Part shown: positions 1 through 7,957 of the stretch, in pieces | Layout: every line of letters starts with the position of its first letter | Position numbering within the stretch: the first letter of the stretch is position 1 | Assembly: GCA_014730235.1 (NCBI GenBank) | Contig: WJIO01000045.1 | Coordinates: forward strand, 1 to 19,387 | Direction: 5' to 3' | DNA from: Candidatus Poribacteria bacterium | GTDB lineage: Bacteria; Poribacteria; DTPJ01; WJIO01 | Length of the DNA: 19,387 bases | Notes under the pieces: generated by a model | The model's database searches: none | Told to the model about the DNA's origin: nothing | The model's input: the letters and a program-made list of their open reading frames with translations, nothing else | Made by a program: the position numbers and the translations under genes

Positions 1-793
1 GCTTCTGGTTATGCCAGTTTTCGTTTAGGAGAGAGCCAAAATCATCCAGGTTTCCCCTCAAAAGGCTGTTTTTCATTTCTCTGGCAATGCGTTTAAGATT
101 TTTTAGCGCATCAAGTGTTTTTTTATGACCTGAAGTGAAAGCATCCACAACATTTTGATGTATATCGCTGGAAAGCCGGGATTCTCCCGTATATACCAAA
201 ACTATATTTTTTTCCAATTCGTGGAGGGTATCAGAGGAAAGGGGTAGTTTTGAGAGTTTAACTTCCTCACCCAGGAATTCCATAAAATTTATACCTCCCA
301 CCGCGCTGGCATATTGATCCTGTTTTCCTCCCAGTATTCCCAGTTCGTGGCGTTCTATGGAACTCGCAATTTCGGCATATTCATAGGCCAGCAGGGGTTT
401 TTGTATAAATTGAGCCAGAACTCCAACCAGCGCGACGCCCATAGCGGCTGAAGTTCCCAGACCACTTCCAGCCGGTGCGTTGGATCGGGTTATAATTTCC
501 AGGCCGAAGTCCACGTCCATTCTCTTGATGGCAGCTTTAACAAGATCAACATTGCCGTCGTATTCCAATTCCTTAATGGCGGCGGCTTCCTGGTATATAT
601 CGAAGTCTGCGGAATATATTTTGATGATTTCGTTTTCTTTGCCTTCAATAGGTTCAGCTTTTTTAACTGTAGCGTATGAGTGAATATTAATGGCGGCGTT
701 GACCACAGCACCGGGTTCATTCTGAGCAAAGAGTGCCACGTCAGTCCAGCCACCTGCAAAGTCAATTCTCACTGGCGTTCTAGAGCGAATCAT
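1..793 (-). CDS. GHMP-family sugar kinase (heptose-7-phosphate kinase/HddA-like), 3' end outside window
   Basis: Reading leftward from the ATG at 793-791, the frame stays open to the window edge and gives 264 residues, so the C-terminus is missing. GHMP kinases transfer phosphate from ATP to small substrates such as sugars or mevalonate. The N-terminus reads RSRTPVRIDFAGGWTDVALF, the usual first strand and loop of sugar-type GHMP kinases. The ATP-binding glycine-rich loop PAGSGLGTSAA is at about residues 107-117, and GGKQDQYASAVGG at about 155-167 holds the likely catalytic Asp159. This pattern is closest to HddA-like D-glycero-D-manno-heptose 7-phosphate kinases and related sugar 1-kinases; the true sugar is unknown. 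A GGAG lies about 10 nt upstream of the ATG. The gene is divergent from the GGT-like gene, and an extended -10 promoter lies about 60 bp upstream. The kinase fold is sure, the substrate is not. Confidence 0.85.
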   Translation of the reverse strand, partial: MIRSRTPVRIDFAGGWTDVALFAQNEPGAVVNAAINIHSYATVKKAEPIEGKENEIIKIYSADFDIYQEAAAIKELEYDGNVDLVKAAIKRMDVDFGLEIITRSNAPAGSGLGTSAAMGVALVGVLAQFIQKPLLAYEYAEIASSIERHELGILGGKQDQYASAVGGINFMEFLGEEVKLSKLPLSSDTLHELEKNIVLVYTGESRLSSDIHQNVVDAFTSGHKKTLDALKNLKRIAREMKNSLLRGNLDDFGSLLNENWHNQK

Positions 794-857
794 ATCTTCA
801 TATCTCCATGTAAATAGATTTACTTATAGCCGTATTTTCCCATAACTCACCAGGCAA

Positions 858-887
858 ATTATAACATAAGCCCTATCAAAGCTGCAA
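858..887 (-). promoter_or_regulatory. Predicted sigma-70/sigma-A promoter for the GHMP kinase gene
   Basis: On the minus strand a TATAAT -10 (complement of 858-863) is preceded by TGT, an extended -10. A weaker -35, TTGCAG (complement of 882-887), lies 18 bp upstream. The expected transcript start is near 851, giving a leader of about 58 nt. It stands back to back with the promoter of the GGT-like gene, with 7 bp between the two -35 boxes. Confidence 0.5.
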
Positions 888-894
888 GTTGAAT

Positions 895-923
895 TTGATA
901 TTTATCGCTGTCTGTGTTATTAT
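895..923 (+). promoter_or_regulatory. Predicted sigma-70/sigma-A promoter for the GGT-like/flavodoxin operon
   Basis: TTGATA (895-900), a 17-bp spacer and TATTAT (918-923) form a good housekeeping promoter. Transcription should begin near 930, exactly where the 931-977 inverted repeat begins, so the transcript would open with a stable stem-loop. Confidence 0.6.
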
Positions 924-930
924 GAATATA

Positions 931-977
931 TGGTTTTTCCGGGTTTTTATATTTCCACACTAAACCCGGAAAAACCA
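931..977 (+). repeat. Perfect 16-bp inverted repeat (hairpin) at the predicted transcript start
   Basis: The arms 931-946 (TGGTTTTTCCGGGTTT) and 962-977 (AAACCCGGAAAAACCA) are perfect reverse complements around a 15-nt loop. The repeat lies just after the -10 box and 34 nt before the SD (AAGGAGG, 1012-1018) of the GGT-like gene. It is not a terminator of any gene here: the gene on the left runs away from it, and no T-run follows on the plus strand. Possible roles are a 5' mRNA-stabilising hairpin or an operator. Confidence 0.7.
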
Positions 978-1027
978 AATGTATAAATGAAATTTGAAAT
1001 TAAGTTTACTAAAGGAGGACGGTTTAA

Positions 1028-2602
1028 TTGGCAGAAAATAAACAAATATCTGGAAAGAACGGAGCAGTAGGTGCAGGCCCTGGTAATTCAGAGCAAGCGG
1101 GATTAAGAATGTTAAAAGCTGGAGGAAACGCCGTTGATGCAGGTGTTGCTTCTATTCTGGCTTTATCGGTGACGGATCACAATGCCTTTTGCTTTGGTGG
1201 AGAAGTTCCTATGTTAATATACATAGCCGAAACAAAAAAGGTTGTGGCTGTTAGCGGACAGGGGCCAGCGCCGAAGAAAGCCAATTTACAGATGTTTATC
1301 GGACAAAAGGTTATTCCCCAGGATGGTATTCTTTCGGCAGCTATCCCCGCTGTGTTGGGAACCTGCATACTGGCTTTGGATAAATTTGGTACTATGTCTT
1401 TTGCTCAGGTGGTTGATCCTACCCTGGAAATTCTTGCGGTGGGTGATGTTGAATGGTATCCTCGTCTGGAAAAAACGCTGGAAAGACTGGTGGAAGTAGA
1501 AAAAAATGAAGGTGGCGAAAATCGTGAAAAAGGCTTAGAAGCTGTCCGAAGATATTTTTATGAAGGCAAAATGGCCAAAGAACTGGTTTTATGGAATCAG
1601 AGTATGGGTGGTCTTTTTACAAAAGGAGATATGAATAGCTACAAGGCCAGAGTTGAAAAACCGGTTCACGGTACTTATCGAGGTTATGATGTCTATAAAT
1701 GCGGATTCTGGACTCAGGGGCCAGCCTTGATACAGGCTTTGAATTTACTGGAAGAATATGACTTGGCTTCTATGAAACCCGATGATCCGGAGCATATACA
1801 CCTGCTAGTAGAATCCCTCAAGCTGGCTTTTGCTGACAGAGATACTTATTATGCAGACCCGGATTTTGCTGATATTCCATCAAGGACACTGCTTTCAAAA
1901 AAATACGCAGCCATGCGCAGGGAACTTATAGACCCTGATAAGGCATCTTTGAAACATCAACCCGGCGATCCCTTCAAAAATAAACCTGTAAATTATAAAG
2001 CGTTAAAAGATTTCGGTATAGAATCAAATCCAGAAGATACAACTACATGTGTCACTGCTGATAAGATGGGCAATATGTTTGTGGCCACTCCCAGTGGATG
2101 GGGTTCTACCGTTCCTCCGGGAGAATTGGGAATAGTTCTGGGAACAAGGCTTATAAGTCTGAATCTTTGGGAAGGACATCCCAACGTGCTGGAACCGGGA
2201 AAACGCCCCAGGATTACTCTTAGTCCTACCCTGGTAATGAAGGAAGAAAAGCCTTTTATGGTGGTCAGCGTGGCCGGAGGTGATCAACAGGATCAAACGG
2301 CTTTACAGATGCTTGTTAATGTCATTGATCACGAAATGCAACCCCAGGAATCAGCCGATATGGTGCGTTTTGGCACAAATCATCTCATCGGCTCTTTCAG
2401 CCAGACACCTATAAAGCCTGCTGATCTGGTTATGGAAGACTCAACGCCGGATGAGACTTTAAAAGCCTTAAAGGAAAAGGGTCATAATGTAAACACAACT
2501 CCGGTTTTCCCCTCTCAGACGGTTTTAATTAAGTGGGATGAAGATGGTTTAATGAAAACCGGCGGCGATTTAGGTAAGAATAGAAGCGTCGCCGTATACT
2601 GA
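1028..2602 (+). CDS. Gamma-glutamyltransferase-like Ntn hydrolase, cytoplasmic, divergent substrate pocket
   Basis: The 524-residue product matches the GGT family in length (about 520-580) and fold. GGTs are made as precursors that cut themselves before a Thr, which becomes the N-terminal nucleophile attacking gamma-glutamyl amides. Here the cleavage site is EDTTTCVTADKMGN, with Thr339 the likely nucleophile. The early GGEVPMLIY, the QGPALIQALNLLEEYDL segment and the late VAGGDQQDQTALQMLVN segment are family landmarks. No signal peptide is seen, unlike many secreted GGTs. The Arg that binds the glutamyl carboxylate in the usual RETAP motif is replaced (GQGPAPKKA), and the downstream Asn-Gln-Asp and Ser-Ser pocket motifs are not kept, so the substrate may not be glutathione. 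The start is TTG, supported by AAGGAGG (1012-1018) 9 nt upstream. It is first in an operon with the flavodoxin-fold gene 15 bp downstream. Confidence 0.85.
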   Translation: MAENKQISGKNGAVGAGPGNSEQAGLRMLKAGGNAVDAGVASILALSVTDHNAFCFGGEVPMLIYIAETKKVVAVSGQGPAPKKANLQMFIGQKVIPQDGILSAAIPAVLGTCILALDKFGTMSFAQVVDPTLEILAVGDVEWYPRLEKTLERLVEVEKNEGGENREKGLEAVRRYFYEGKMAKELVLWNQSMGGLFTKGDMNSYKARVEKPVHGTYRGYDVYKCGFWTQGPALIQALNLLEEYDLASMKPDDPEHIHLLVESLKLAFADRDTYYADPDFADIPSRTLLSKKYAAMRRELIDPDKASLKHQPGDPFKNKPVNYKALKDFGIESNPEDTTTCVTADKMGNMFVATPSGWGSTVPPGELGIVLGTRLISLNLWEGHPNVLEPGKRPRITLSPTLVMKEEKPFMVVSVAGGDQQDQTALQMLVNVIDHEMQPQESADMVRFGTNHLIGSFSQTPIKPADLVMEDSTPDETLKALKEKGHNVNTTPVFPSQTVLIKWDEDGLMKTGGDLGKNRSVAVY

Positions 2603-2617
2603 TAACAGGAGATAGGA

Positions 2618-3208
2618 ATGTCCAAAAAACTACTGGCTCTGGTAGGCAGTCCAAGAAAAGGTGGGAATACTGATACCCTTGTTGATGAAGCTGTGTATGT
2701 GTTTTATAAGGCAGGCGGCGAAGCGGAAAAAATATACCTGAACTCTGTGCATATCAAACCATGCCAGGGGTGTTTTGCATGTATGGAAAATGATGGATTA
2801 GACTCAGTATGTATACAGCAGGATGATATGATGGGGATATATCAAAAAATGTTTGAAGCTGATTTTGTGCTTTGGGCTACTCCCATTTACATGTGGTCGC
2901 CAACAGCCCAGATGAAGTTATATCTGGATCGTCTTTTTCCGTTGGGCGATTACCAGAATACCCGATGGCGATGTGCCTTAAATGGAACACCTGTGGGGAT
3001 TATTATTGTATATGCGGAAAATGATCCTTTGCATTCAGGAGTGTTCCAGACAAGGGATATATTAAAAGTCGTGGCTGAGGCTTCCGGGGGAAATACAGCT
3101 TTTGTTATTCATTCTACTGTAGGCGAAAAAGGGAAAACAAGACAAAATGTCGATTTGATTCAGAAGGTGCAGGAAGCTGTGGGAAAAGTAGTTCAAGGCC
3201 TTGACTAG
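2618..3208 (+). CDS. Flavodoxin-fold NAD(P)H-dependent FMN reductase with Cys motif
   Basis: This 196-residue protein is an NAD(P)H-dependent FMN reductase/iron-sulfur flavoprotein-like oxidoreductase. GSPRKGGNT (residues 10-18) is the FMN phosphate-binding loop, and ATPIYMWSPTAQMKLYLDR (about 87-105) is the conserved second flavin-contact region. Between them is C49-x2-C52-x2-C55-x9-C65. This resembles the compact cysteine motif of archaeal Isf proteins (CX2CX2CX4-7C), which holds a 4Fe-4S cluster, but the last spacing is longer and cluster binding is uncertain. Many relatives carry similar cysteines without a proven cluster. The start has an AGGAGA ribosome site, and the gene lies 15 bp after the GGT-like gene, indicating co-transcription. 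Its stop codon overlaps that of rnhB on the other strand. The electron acceptor is unknown. Confidence 0.82.
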   Translation: MSKKLLALVGSPRKGGNTDTLVDEAVYVFYKAGGEAEKIYLNSVHIKPCQGCFACMENDGLDSVCIQQDDMMGIYQKMFEADFVLWATPIYMWSPTAQMKLYLDRLFPLGDYQNTRWRCALNGTPVGIIIVYAENDPLHSGVFQTRDILKVVAEASGGNTAFVIHSTVGEKGKTRQNVDLIQKVQEAVGKVVQGLD

Positions 3209-3864
3209 GAATACATAAATGGAAAAAGTCTTTCGGCTACTGGTGCAAAAGACTTTCGATGAATTTTGCAGGGGCCGTATTTTTCCAGTTTTTGTATATG
3301 TTCTTTTGTTGGATAGCCTTTGTTTTTTGCAAAGCCATATTGGGGGTGTTTCGAATCAAAATCCTGCATTATACGATCTCTGGTTACCTTTGCAATTATA
3401 GACGCGGCAGCTATAGACATGCTAAGGGAGTCACCGCTTTTGATGGCTTTCATAGGCAGATTAATATTTGGAAAGTAGTTACCATCTATCAATAAAAAGT
3501 CAGGTTTTACTGGTAAGTTTATTACAGCCTGCTTCATTGCTTCCATAGAAGCCTGTAATATATTTATTTTGTCAATAATATCATTGGATATTATCCCGAC
3601 TCCATATGCGATAGATTTCTGACGTATTTTCTTAAATAATGATTCGCGGCAAGTTGGGCTGAGTTTTTTTGAATCGTCTATACCATCTATAATTTGGTTC
3701 AGATCAAGGATAACAGCGGCTGCTACTACAGGTCCTGCCAAAGGCCCCCTTCCAGCTTCATCAGTGCCGGCGATGGAGTTATAGCCTTGTTCATACAATT
3801 CCTGCTCATAAGCAAGCATCTGTTGAAATTTTTGGGAATCTTTGGCAGAATCTGAAAGCATCAT
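3205..3864 (-). CDS. rnhB: Ribonuclease HII
   Basis: RNase HII cuts the RNA strand of RNA-DNA hybrids and starts the removal of single ribonucleotides from DNA in the cytoplasm. The 219-residue product shows [15 protein letters not shown] (Asp35, Glu36), LLIDGNY (Asp127) and [23 protein letters not shown] (Asp145), which supply the four metal-binding acids and the Gly-Arg-Gly motif typical of type 2 enzymes. The first about 30 residues form a helical extension seen in Gram-positive RNase HII. Its ATG overlaps the rplS stop by 4 bp, so translation is probably coupled, and it is the last gene of the ffh operon. Its stop overlaps the stop of the convergent flavodoxin-fold gene, leaving no room for a separate terminator. 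Confidence 0.97.
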   Translation of the reverse strand: MMLSDSAKDSQKFQQMLAYEQELYEQGYNSIAGTDEAGRGPLAGPVVAAAVILDLNQIIDGIDDSKKLSPTCRESLFKKIRQKSIAYGVGIISNDIIDKINILQASMEAMKQAVINLPVKPDFLLIDGNYFPNINLPMKAIKSGDSLSMSIAAASIIAKVTRDRIMQDFDSKHPQYGFAKNKGYPTKEHIQKLEKYGPCKIHRKSFAPVAERLFPFMYS

Positions 3865-4205
3865 TGACGTGCTTCTTTAATCCTGGAAGCTTTACCACTT
3901 CGTTCACGAAGATAATACAGTTTTGCCCGGCGTATTGAACCTTTATTAAGTAACTCTATCTTATCAATATTTGGTGAATGTAATGGAAAAATACGCTCTA
4001 CACCTTCACCATAGGATACGCGACGCACTGTAAAGGTTTCATTTAAACCACCGTGTTTTCTGGCTATTACTGTACCTTCAAAGACCTGTATACGGTCTTT
4101 TTCACCTTCTATAACTTTTATATGGACTCTCACCCTGTCTCCTATGGAGAATTCAGGATAATCATCCCTTATCTGTTCGCTTTCTAAAGCCTTTATAAGA
4201 TTCAC
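3861..4205 (-). CDS. rplS: 50S ribosomal protein L19
   Basis: The 114-residue product has the normal L19 length and the motifs [32 protein letters not shown] and [21 protein letters not shown]19 sits at the 30S-50S interface and helps form an intersubunit bridge. The start is GTG at 4205-4203, directly after the trmD stop, with AAGGAGAT in the end of trmD as its ribosome site. It follows trmD and precedes rnhB with a 4-bp overlap, the usual order in Bacillota. Confidence 0.98.
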   Translation of the reverse strand: MNLIKALESEQIRDDYPEFSIGDRVRVHIKVIEGEKDRIQVFEGTVIARKHGGLNETFTVRRVSYGEGVERIFPLHSPNIDKIELLNKGSIRRAKLYYLRERSGKASRIKEARQ

Positions 4206-4940
4206 TTAGATATCTCCTTTTTTCAGTGTCCGGATTAATTCCAGGTCTTCTTCGTTAAGGGGCATGTTTTTTAATAAATCAGGTCTTCTCAGATATGTTC
4301 TTATAATTGCTTGTTGTCGTTGCCATTTATTAATTTTTTTGGGATCACCACTGAGTAATACATCAGGAACTTTCATATCTTTGTAATCTGCTGGTCGGGT
4401 ATAATGCGGACAATCAAGCAATCCCTCAGAAAAGGAATCCTCCTGGGCTGATTCATAATTTCCCAGAACACCGGGAAGCAGTCTTGCTACAGCGTCTATT
4501 AATATAAGCGCAGGTAATTCTCCACCTGACAGGACATAATCACCGACGGAAATTTCATCTGTTACAAGATTCTGGCGAACGCGCTCATCAACGCCTTTAT
4601 AACGACCACATATCAAAACCATGTGTTCTGTAAGGGATAGCTTCCTGGCCAGGGATTGATCTAAGACTTTCCCCTGAGGTGTCAGCAGTATAACTCTGGT
4701 ATCTTCATTTAAGCATTTAATGGATTCTACAGTTTCAAATAAAGGTTCAGGCTTCATCAACATGCCTGCCCCACCACCGTAGCAATAATCATCAACGGAA
4801 CGATGCTGATCATGGGTATGGTCCCGAAGATCGTGTATTATTATATTAAGCCGATGTTTTTCCTGAGCGCGTTTAACTACACTATAACTTACCGCATTTG
4901 CGATCATGTCAGGAAATATAGTTATGACATCTATCCGCAT
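4206..4940 (-). CDS. trmD: tRNA (guanine-N1)-methyltransferase TrmD
   Basis: TrmD methylates G37 next to the anticodon, using SAM, to prevent +1 frameshifting. The 244-residue length is standard. The deep trefoil-knot SAM site is visible as VILLTPQGK (about 83-91), ICGRYKGVDERV (about 110-121) and SVGDYVLSGGELPALILIDA (about 131-150). The segment ESAQEDSFSEGLLDCPHYTRP carries the conserved Asp of the catalytic site (about 168). The ATG lies only 9 bp after the khpA stop, and I see no good Shine-Dalgarno there, unlike every other gene of this operon. rimM, normally directly upstream of trmD, is missing. Confidence 0.98.
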   Translation of the reverse strand: MRIDVITIFPDMIANAVSYSVVKRAQEKHRLNIIIHDLRDHTHDQHRSVDDYCYGGGAGMLMKPEPLFETVESIKCLNEDTRVILLTPQGKVLDQSLARKLSLTEHMVLICGRYKGVDERVRQNLVTDEISVGDYVLSGGELPALILIDAVARLLPGVLGNYESAQEDSFSEGLLDCPHYTRPADYKDMKVPDVLLSGDPKKINKWQRQQAIIRTYLRRPDLLKNMPLNEEDLELIRTLKKGDI

Positions 4941-4949
4941 GTTTTGCTA

Positions 4950-5210
4950 TTAATTAGAATTATTTCTGTCGTCACCTTCAAGGATTTCCAGAACGGCCCT
5001 TTTGCTCTCCTTTGTTGCAGCGGCGTTGATGACTGTGCGCATGGCTTTGGCTGTGCGTCCATGCCGACCAATTATTTTGCCCAGGTCATCCTCTGCCACT
5101 TTCAACTCCAGAATAGTTGTTTTTTCGCCCTCAATTTCATTCACGTCAACCTGATCTGGATGATCAACCAGAGATTTTGCTATATATTCTATCAGCGTCT
5201 TTAAGGCCAT
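4950..5210 (-). CDS. khpA: KH-domain RNA-binding protein KhpA (YlqC)
   Basis: This 86-residue protein is a single KH domain. The core [19 protein letters not shown] contains the GxxG loop (GRHG, residues 48-51) that contacts single-stranded RNA. KhpA proteins in Gram-positive bacteria act with KhpB on RNAs linked to cell division and elongation; that role is family knowledge. The gene has an AGGAGG site upstream and lies between rpsP and trmD as in other Bacillota. Confidence 0.95.
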   Translation of the reverse strand: MALKTLIEYIAKSLVDHPDQVDVNEIEGEKTTILELKVAEDDLGKIIGRHGRTAKAMRTVINAAATKESKRAVLEILEGDDRNNSN

Positions 5211-5238
5211 TAAGAATTCCTCCTGCTATACATCTAAT

Positions 5239-5625
5239 TTATTCTGACTGACTATCATCATCTTCTGCATCTTCTGCTGGAGCTGTTTCTGCTTTTTCTT
5301 CTGCTTCTTTTATTTCTTCATCCTGAGTTTCTGCCTCTTCCTCAGGTTTGTTTTTTGGTGGATATCTCATCTCGTGGACTTTTTTCAATACACCGGTTCT
5401 TCTTAAAATGCTTCTGGCTGTATCAGTGGCGATTGCACCCTTTTTTACCCAGTCAACAGCTCTGTCTATATCAAGCTTAATTTCAGCCGGGTCTTTCATA
5501 GGGTTATAATAACCCAGATCGTCCACAAATATTCCTTGTCGTGGATTTTTTTCATCAGCTACAACTATTCTATAGAAAGGTTGCTTTTTGCGCCCTATTC
5601 TCTTAAGACGAATTGCTACTGCCAA
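5239..5625 (-). CDS. rpsP: 30S ribosomal protein S16 with a long acidic C-terminal tail
   Basis: Residues 1 to about 85 are S16: MAVAIRLKRIGRKKQPFYRI, then the GYYNP segment and AIATDTARSILRRTGVLKK. S16 helps assemble the 30S body. The protein is 128 residues against the usual 80-90. The extra about 38 residues are almost purely Glu, Asp, Ala and Lys and should be disordered or helical. The start is TTG (5625-5623), well supported by GGAGG 7 nt upstream and by the conserved N-terminus. It lies 23 bp after ffh and 28 bp before khpA. Confidence 0.96.
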   Translation of the reverse strand: MAVAIRLKRIGRKKQPFYRIVVADEKNPRQGIFVDDLGYYNPMKDPAEIKLDIDRAVDWVKKGAIATDTARSILRRTGVLKKVHEMRYPPKNKPEEEAETQDEEIKEAEEKAETAPAEDAEDDDSQSE

Positions 5626-5648
5626 AGCGTCACCTCCAAATTAAATGG

Positions 5649-6989
5649 TTAAAATGAAAAGGGAAAATTGCGTTTTAGCCTTCGCTTTTTCTTTTTACCC
5701 TTACCAGTATCGGTTAATTGTCGCATCATTTTATTCATTTGCGTAAACTGTTTGAGAAGCCTGTTGACATCGTGGATTGTGGTTCCACTGCCTTTGGATA
5801 TTCTTGTTCTTCTGCTGCCGTTAATGATCCGGGGGTTATTGCGTTCATGAATGGTCATGGATTTTATTATTGCTTCAGTGCGTTTAAGCTGTTCCTCATC
5901 TACCTGCAAATTGCTGCCGCTCATACCCGGTATCATATCCACAATTTGATCCAGAGATCCCATATTTTTTATCTGTTGTAATTGATCCAGGAAATCATCA
6001 AAGGTCAAACCGCGTTTTTCGGTTATCTTCTTTTCCCACTCCCGGGCTTTTTCCTCATCAATAGCAGATTCAGCTTTTTCAATCAATGTCAGCACATCAC
6101 CCATGCCCAGAATACGGGAGGCCATTCTATCGGGATGGAATTCTTCAAGGGCATCCAATTTTTCACCTACACCTACAAGTTTAATAGGCTTACCGATCAC
6201 TGATTTTATAGACAGGGCTGCGCCGCCTCTGGCATCACCATCCATCTTTGTTAATACAATACCGTCAACATCAAGGCTGTCGTTGAATTCCTTGGCAACT
6301 GTAACAGCGTCCTGACCGGTCATCGCGTCGGCTACAAACAGAATTTCTGTAGGATTGATCTGCTTCTTTATATCTTTAATCTCATCCATTAACTGCTCAT
6401 CAATATGAAGCCTACCGGCTGTATCAATGATAATCGGATCATTTCCATTTTTTATGGCATGTTTAACAGCAGCCTGACATATTTTAACCGGGGATGTATC
6501 AGTACCCATAGAAAATACAGATACATTTATGCTTTCTCCCAGGATTTCTAACTGATTAACAGCCGCAGGTCTATATATATCAGCGGCTACCAAAAGGGGA
6601 TTGCGTCCATCCCTGGTAAATTTTTTTGCCAGTTTACCTGCTGCGGTAGTTTTTCCGGAACCCTGAAGTCCAGCCAGCAAATATATAGTTGGCCCATCTG
6701 AAGAAGTGGTTAATTTAATAACTTCGCTACCCATAAGATTTACCATTTCTTCATTGACAATCTTTATAACCTGTTGGGCAGGGGTTAGACTGCGCATTAC
6801 TTCCTGACCAACTGCCCTGGTTTTGATATCTGCGGTAAATTTCTTTACTACCTTATAATTCACATCAGCTTCAAGTAGGGCCAAACGCACTTCTCGTAAA
6901 GCGGCTTCAATGTCAGATTCAGAAAGCTTACCTTTACCCCTCAGCTTTTTAAATGTATCCTGAAGTCTTTCTGTTAGACTCTCAAACAT
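5649..6989 (-). CDS. ffh: Signal recognition particle protein Ffh (SRP54)
   Basis: Ffh is the GTPase of the bacterial SRP; it binds 4.5S RNA and signal sequences and brings ribosomes to FtsY at the membrane. The 446-residue protein has the N-domain helices (1 to about 90), the G domain with GLQGSGKT (107-114), DTAGR (189-193) and TKMDGDARGGAALS (247-260), and the Met-rich M domain from about 325 (QIKNMGSLDQIVDMIPGMSG; RISKGSGTTIHDVNRLLKQF), ending in a lysine-rich tail. AGGAGA lies 5 nt before the ATG. It leads the ribosomal operon. ylxM and ftsY, often upstream in Bacillota, are not here; prmA is. Confidence 0.98.
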   Translation of the reverse strand: MFESLTERLQDTFKKLRGKGKLSESDIEAALREVRLALLEADVNYKVVKKFTADIKTRAVGQEVMRSLTPAQQVIKIVNEEMVNLMGSEVIKLTTSSDGPTIYLLAGLQGSGKTTAAGKLAKKFTRDGRNPLLVAADIYRPAAVNQLEILGESINVSVFSMGTDTSPVKICQAAVKHAIKNGNDPIIIDTAGRLHIDEQLMDEIKDIKKQINPTEILFVADAMTGQDAVTVAKEFNDSLDVDGIVLTKMDGDARGGAALSIKSVIGKPIKLVGVGEKLDALEEFHPDRMASRILGMGDVLTLIEKAESAIDEEKAREWEKKITEKRGLTFDDFLDQLQQIKNMGSLDQIVDMIPGMSGSNLQVDEEQLKRTEAIIKSMTIHERNNPRIINGSRRTRISKGSGTTIHDVNRLLKQFTQMNKMMRQLTDTGKGKKKKRRLKRNFPFSF

Positions 6990-7031
6990 GTGTATCTCCT
7001 GTTAGGTTTATATTTCTAAGGCCAACATTTA

Positions 7032-7061
7032 AGGATATGCCAGATCATCCAGTTTTGTCAA
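7032..7061 (-). promoter_or_regulatory. Predicted promoter of the ffh-rpsP-khpA-trmD-rplS-rnhB operon
   Basis: On the minus strand a consensus TTGACA -35 (complement of 7056-7061) stands 18 bp before TATCCT (complement of 7032-7037) in the 92-bp prmA-ffh gap. The predicted leader is about 35 nt and contains the AGGAGA of ffh. This would let the operon be transcribed separately from prmA. Confidence 0.55.
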
Positions 7062-7081
7062 GAAAAAACACCTGATTTCTA

Positions 7082-7957
7082 TTAAATCCCGGCCAGAATG
7101 CACGACCATTCTTTATCATAAGTAGTATTCAATATATTAAAATTGTTGCTTTCGAGGGATTTATGTACTTCTTTGGCTTCACGCCTTAAAATACCCGATA
7201 GAACAATTTTGCCATTTTCTAGCATGAGTTCCTTTGCCATTGGAATTATGGATAAGCTGGCCTGTCGTGATATGTTGGAAATGATTATATCATATTTATC
7301 ATCTGAACAGCTTAATAAATCTCTGTGCAATAACTTTACTGCATCAATTGTTTTATTTTTGATGAGGTTTTCTTTTGCAATTTTAATCGCTTTTTCATCC
7401 ACATCAACAGCTGTTACACTTGATGCACCTAATTTTACTGCACCTATGGCCAGTATACCTGAACCTGTACCTATATCGGCGACTATTTCTCCACCTTTAA
7501 TTATTTCTTCCAGTATTTCCAGGCAAAGCTTTGTGGTGGAGTGTCCTCCCGTTCCAAAGGCCATACCTGGATCTATTTCAATAAGTATGTCTCTGGATTG
7601 ATAATTACTTATGTCTTCCCATGATGGATAGACGATTATACGTTTACCTATTTTCAGAGGTTTAAAAAATTTTTTCCAGGATTCCGACCACTGTTCATCG
7701 TCAACCTGTTTTATAGTAACTTTGCTTTTGCCGGTGTTTATGCCTATCTTACGCATATTTTCCAGATATTCATTTATCTTTGATACCCGTTCACCAATTA
7801 TATCATCCGGTGGGAAATATGCGAAAACTAAAATTCTATCGCTATTCAGTTTATCTTCTTTTATATAAACGCCTCCAGAATCCATCTCCATCAATAAATT
7901 TGATATGGCATCCTCCGCCATCGCAGAAGTTTCAATGCTTACCTGTACCCATTTCAT
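7082..7957 (-). CDS. prmA: Ribosomal protein L11 methyltransferase PrmA
   Basis: PrmA uses SAM to trimethylate residues of ribosomal protein L11. I take the ATG at 7957-7955 (MKWVQVSI, 291 residues): the conserved family N-terminus begins there and AGGTGG stands just upstream, whereas the longer TTG start at 7990 has no ribosome site. The N-terminal substrate-binding domain comes first, then the class I methyltransferase domain with GMAFGTGGHSTTKLCLEIL, the SAM loop VADIGTGSGILAIGAVKLGA and the acidic VTAVDVDE strand end. IISNISRQ follows where the NIL/NPP-type motif is expected. It lies 92 bp upstream of ffh on the same strand; this adjacency is unusual, but both serve ribosome function. Confidence 0.95.
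   Translation of the reverse strand: MKWVQVSIETSAMAEDAISNLLMEMDSGGVYIKEDKLNSDRILVFAYFPPDDIIGERVSKINEYLENMRKIGINTGKSKVTIKQVDDEQWSESWKKFFKPLKIGKRIIVYPSWEDISNYQSRDILIEIDPGMAFGTGGHSTTKLCLEILEEIIKGGEIVADIGTGSGILAIGAVKLGASSVTAVDVDEKAIKIAKENLIKNKTIDAVKLLHRDLLSCSDDKYDIIISNISRQASLSIIPMAKELMLENGKIVLSGILRREAKEVHKSLESNNFNILNTTYDKEWSCILAGI

Noticed and set aside
490-765. 91-residue open frame on the minus strand
   Set aside because: It overlaps the GHMP kinase in another frame, has no family motifs, and the kinase frame contains all the conserved sequence.
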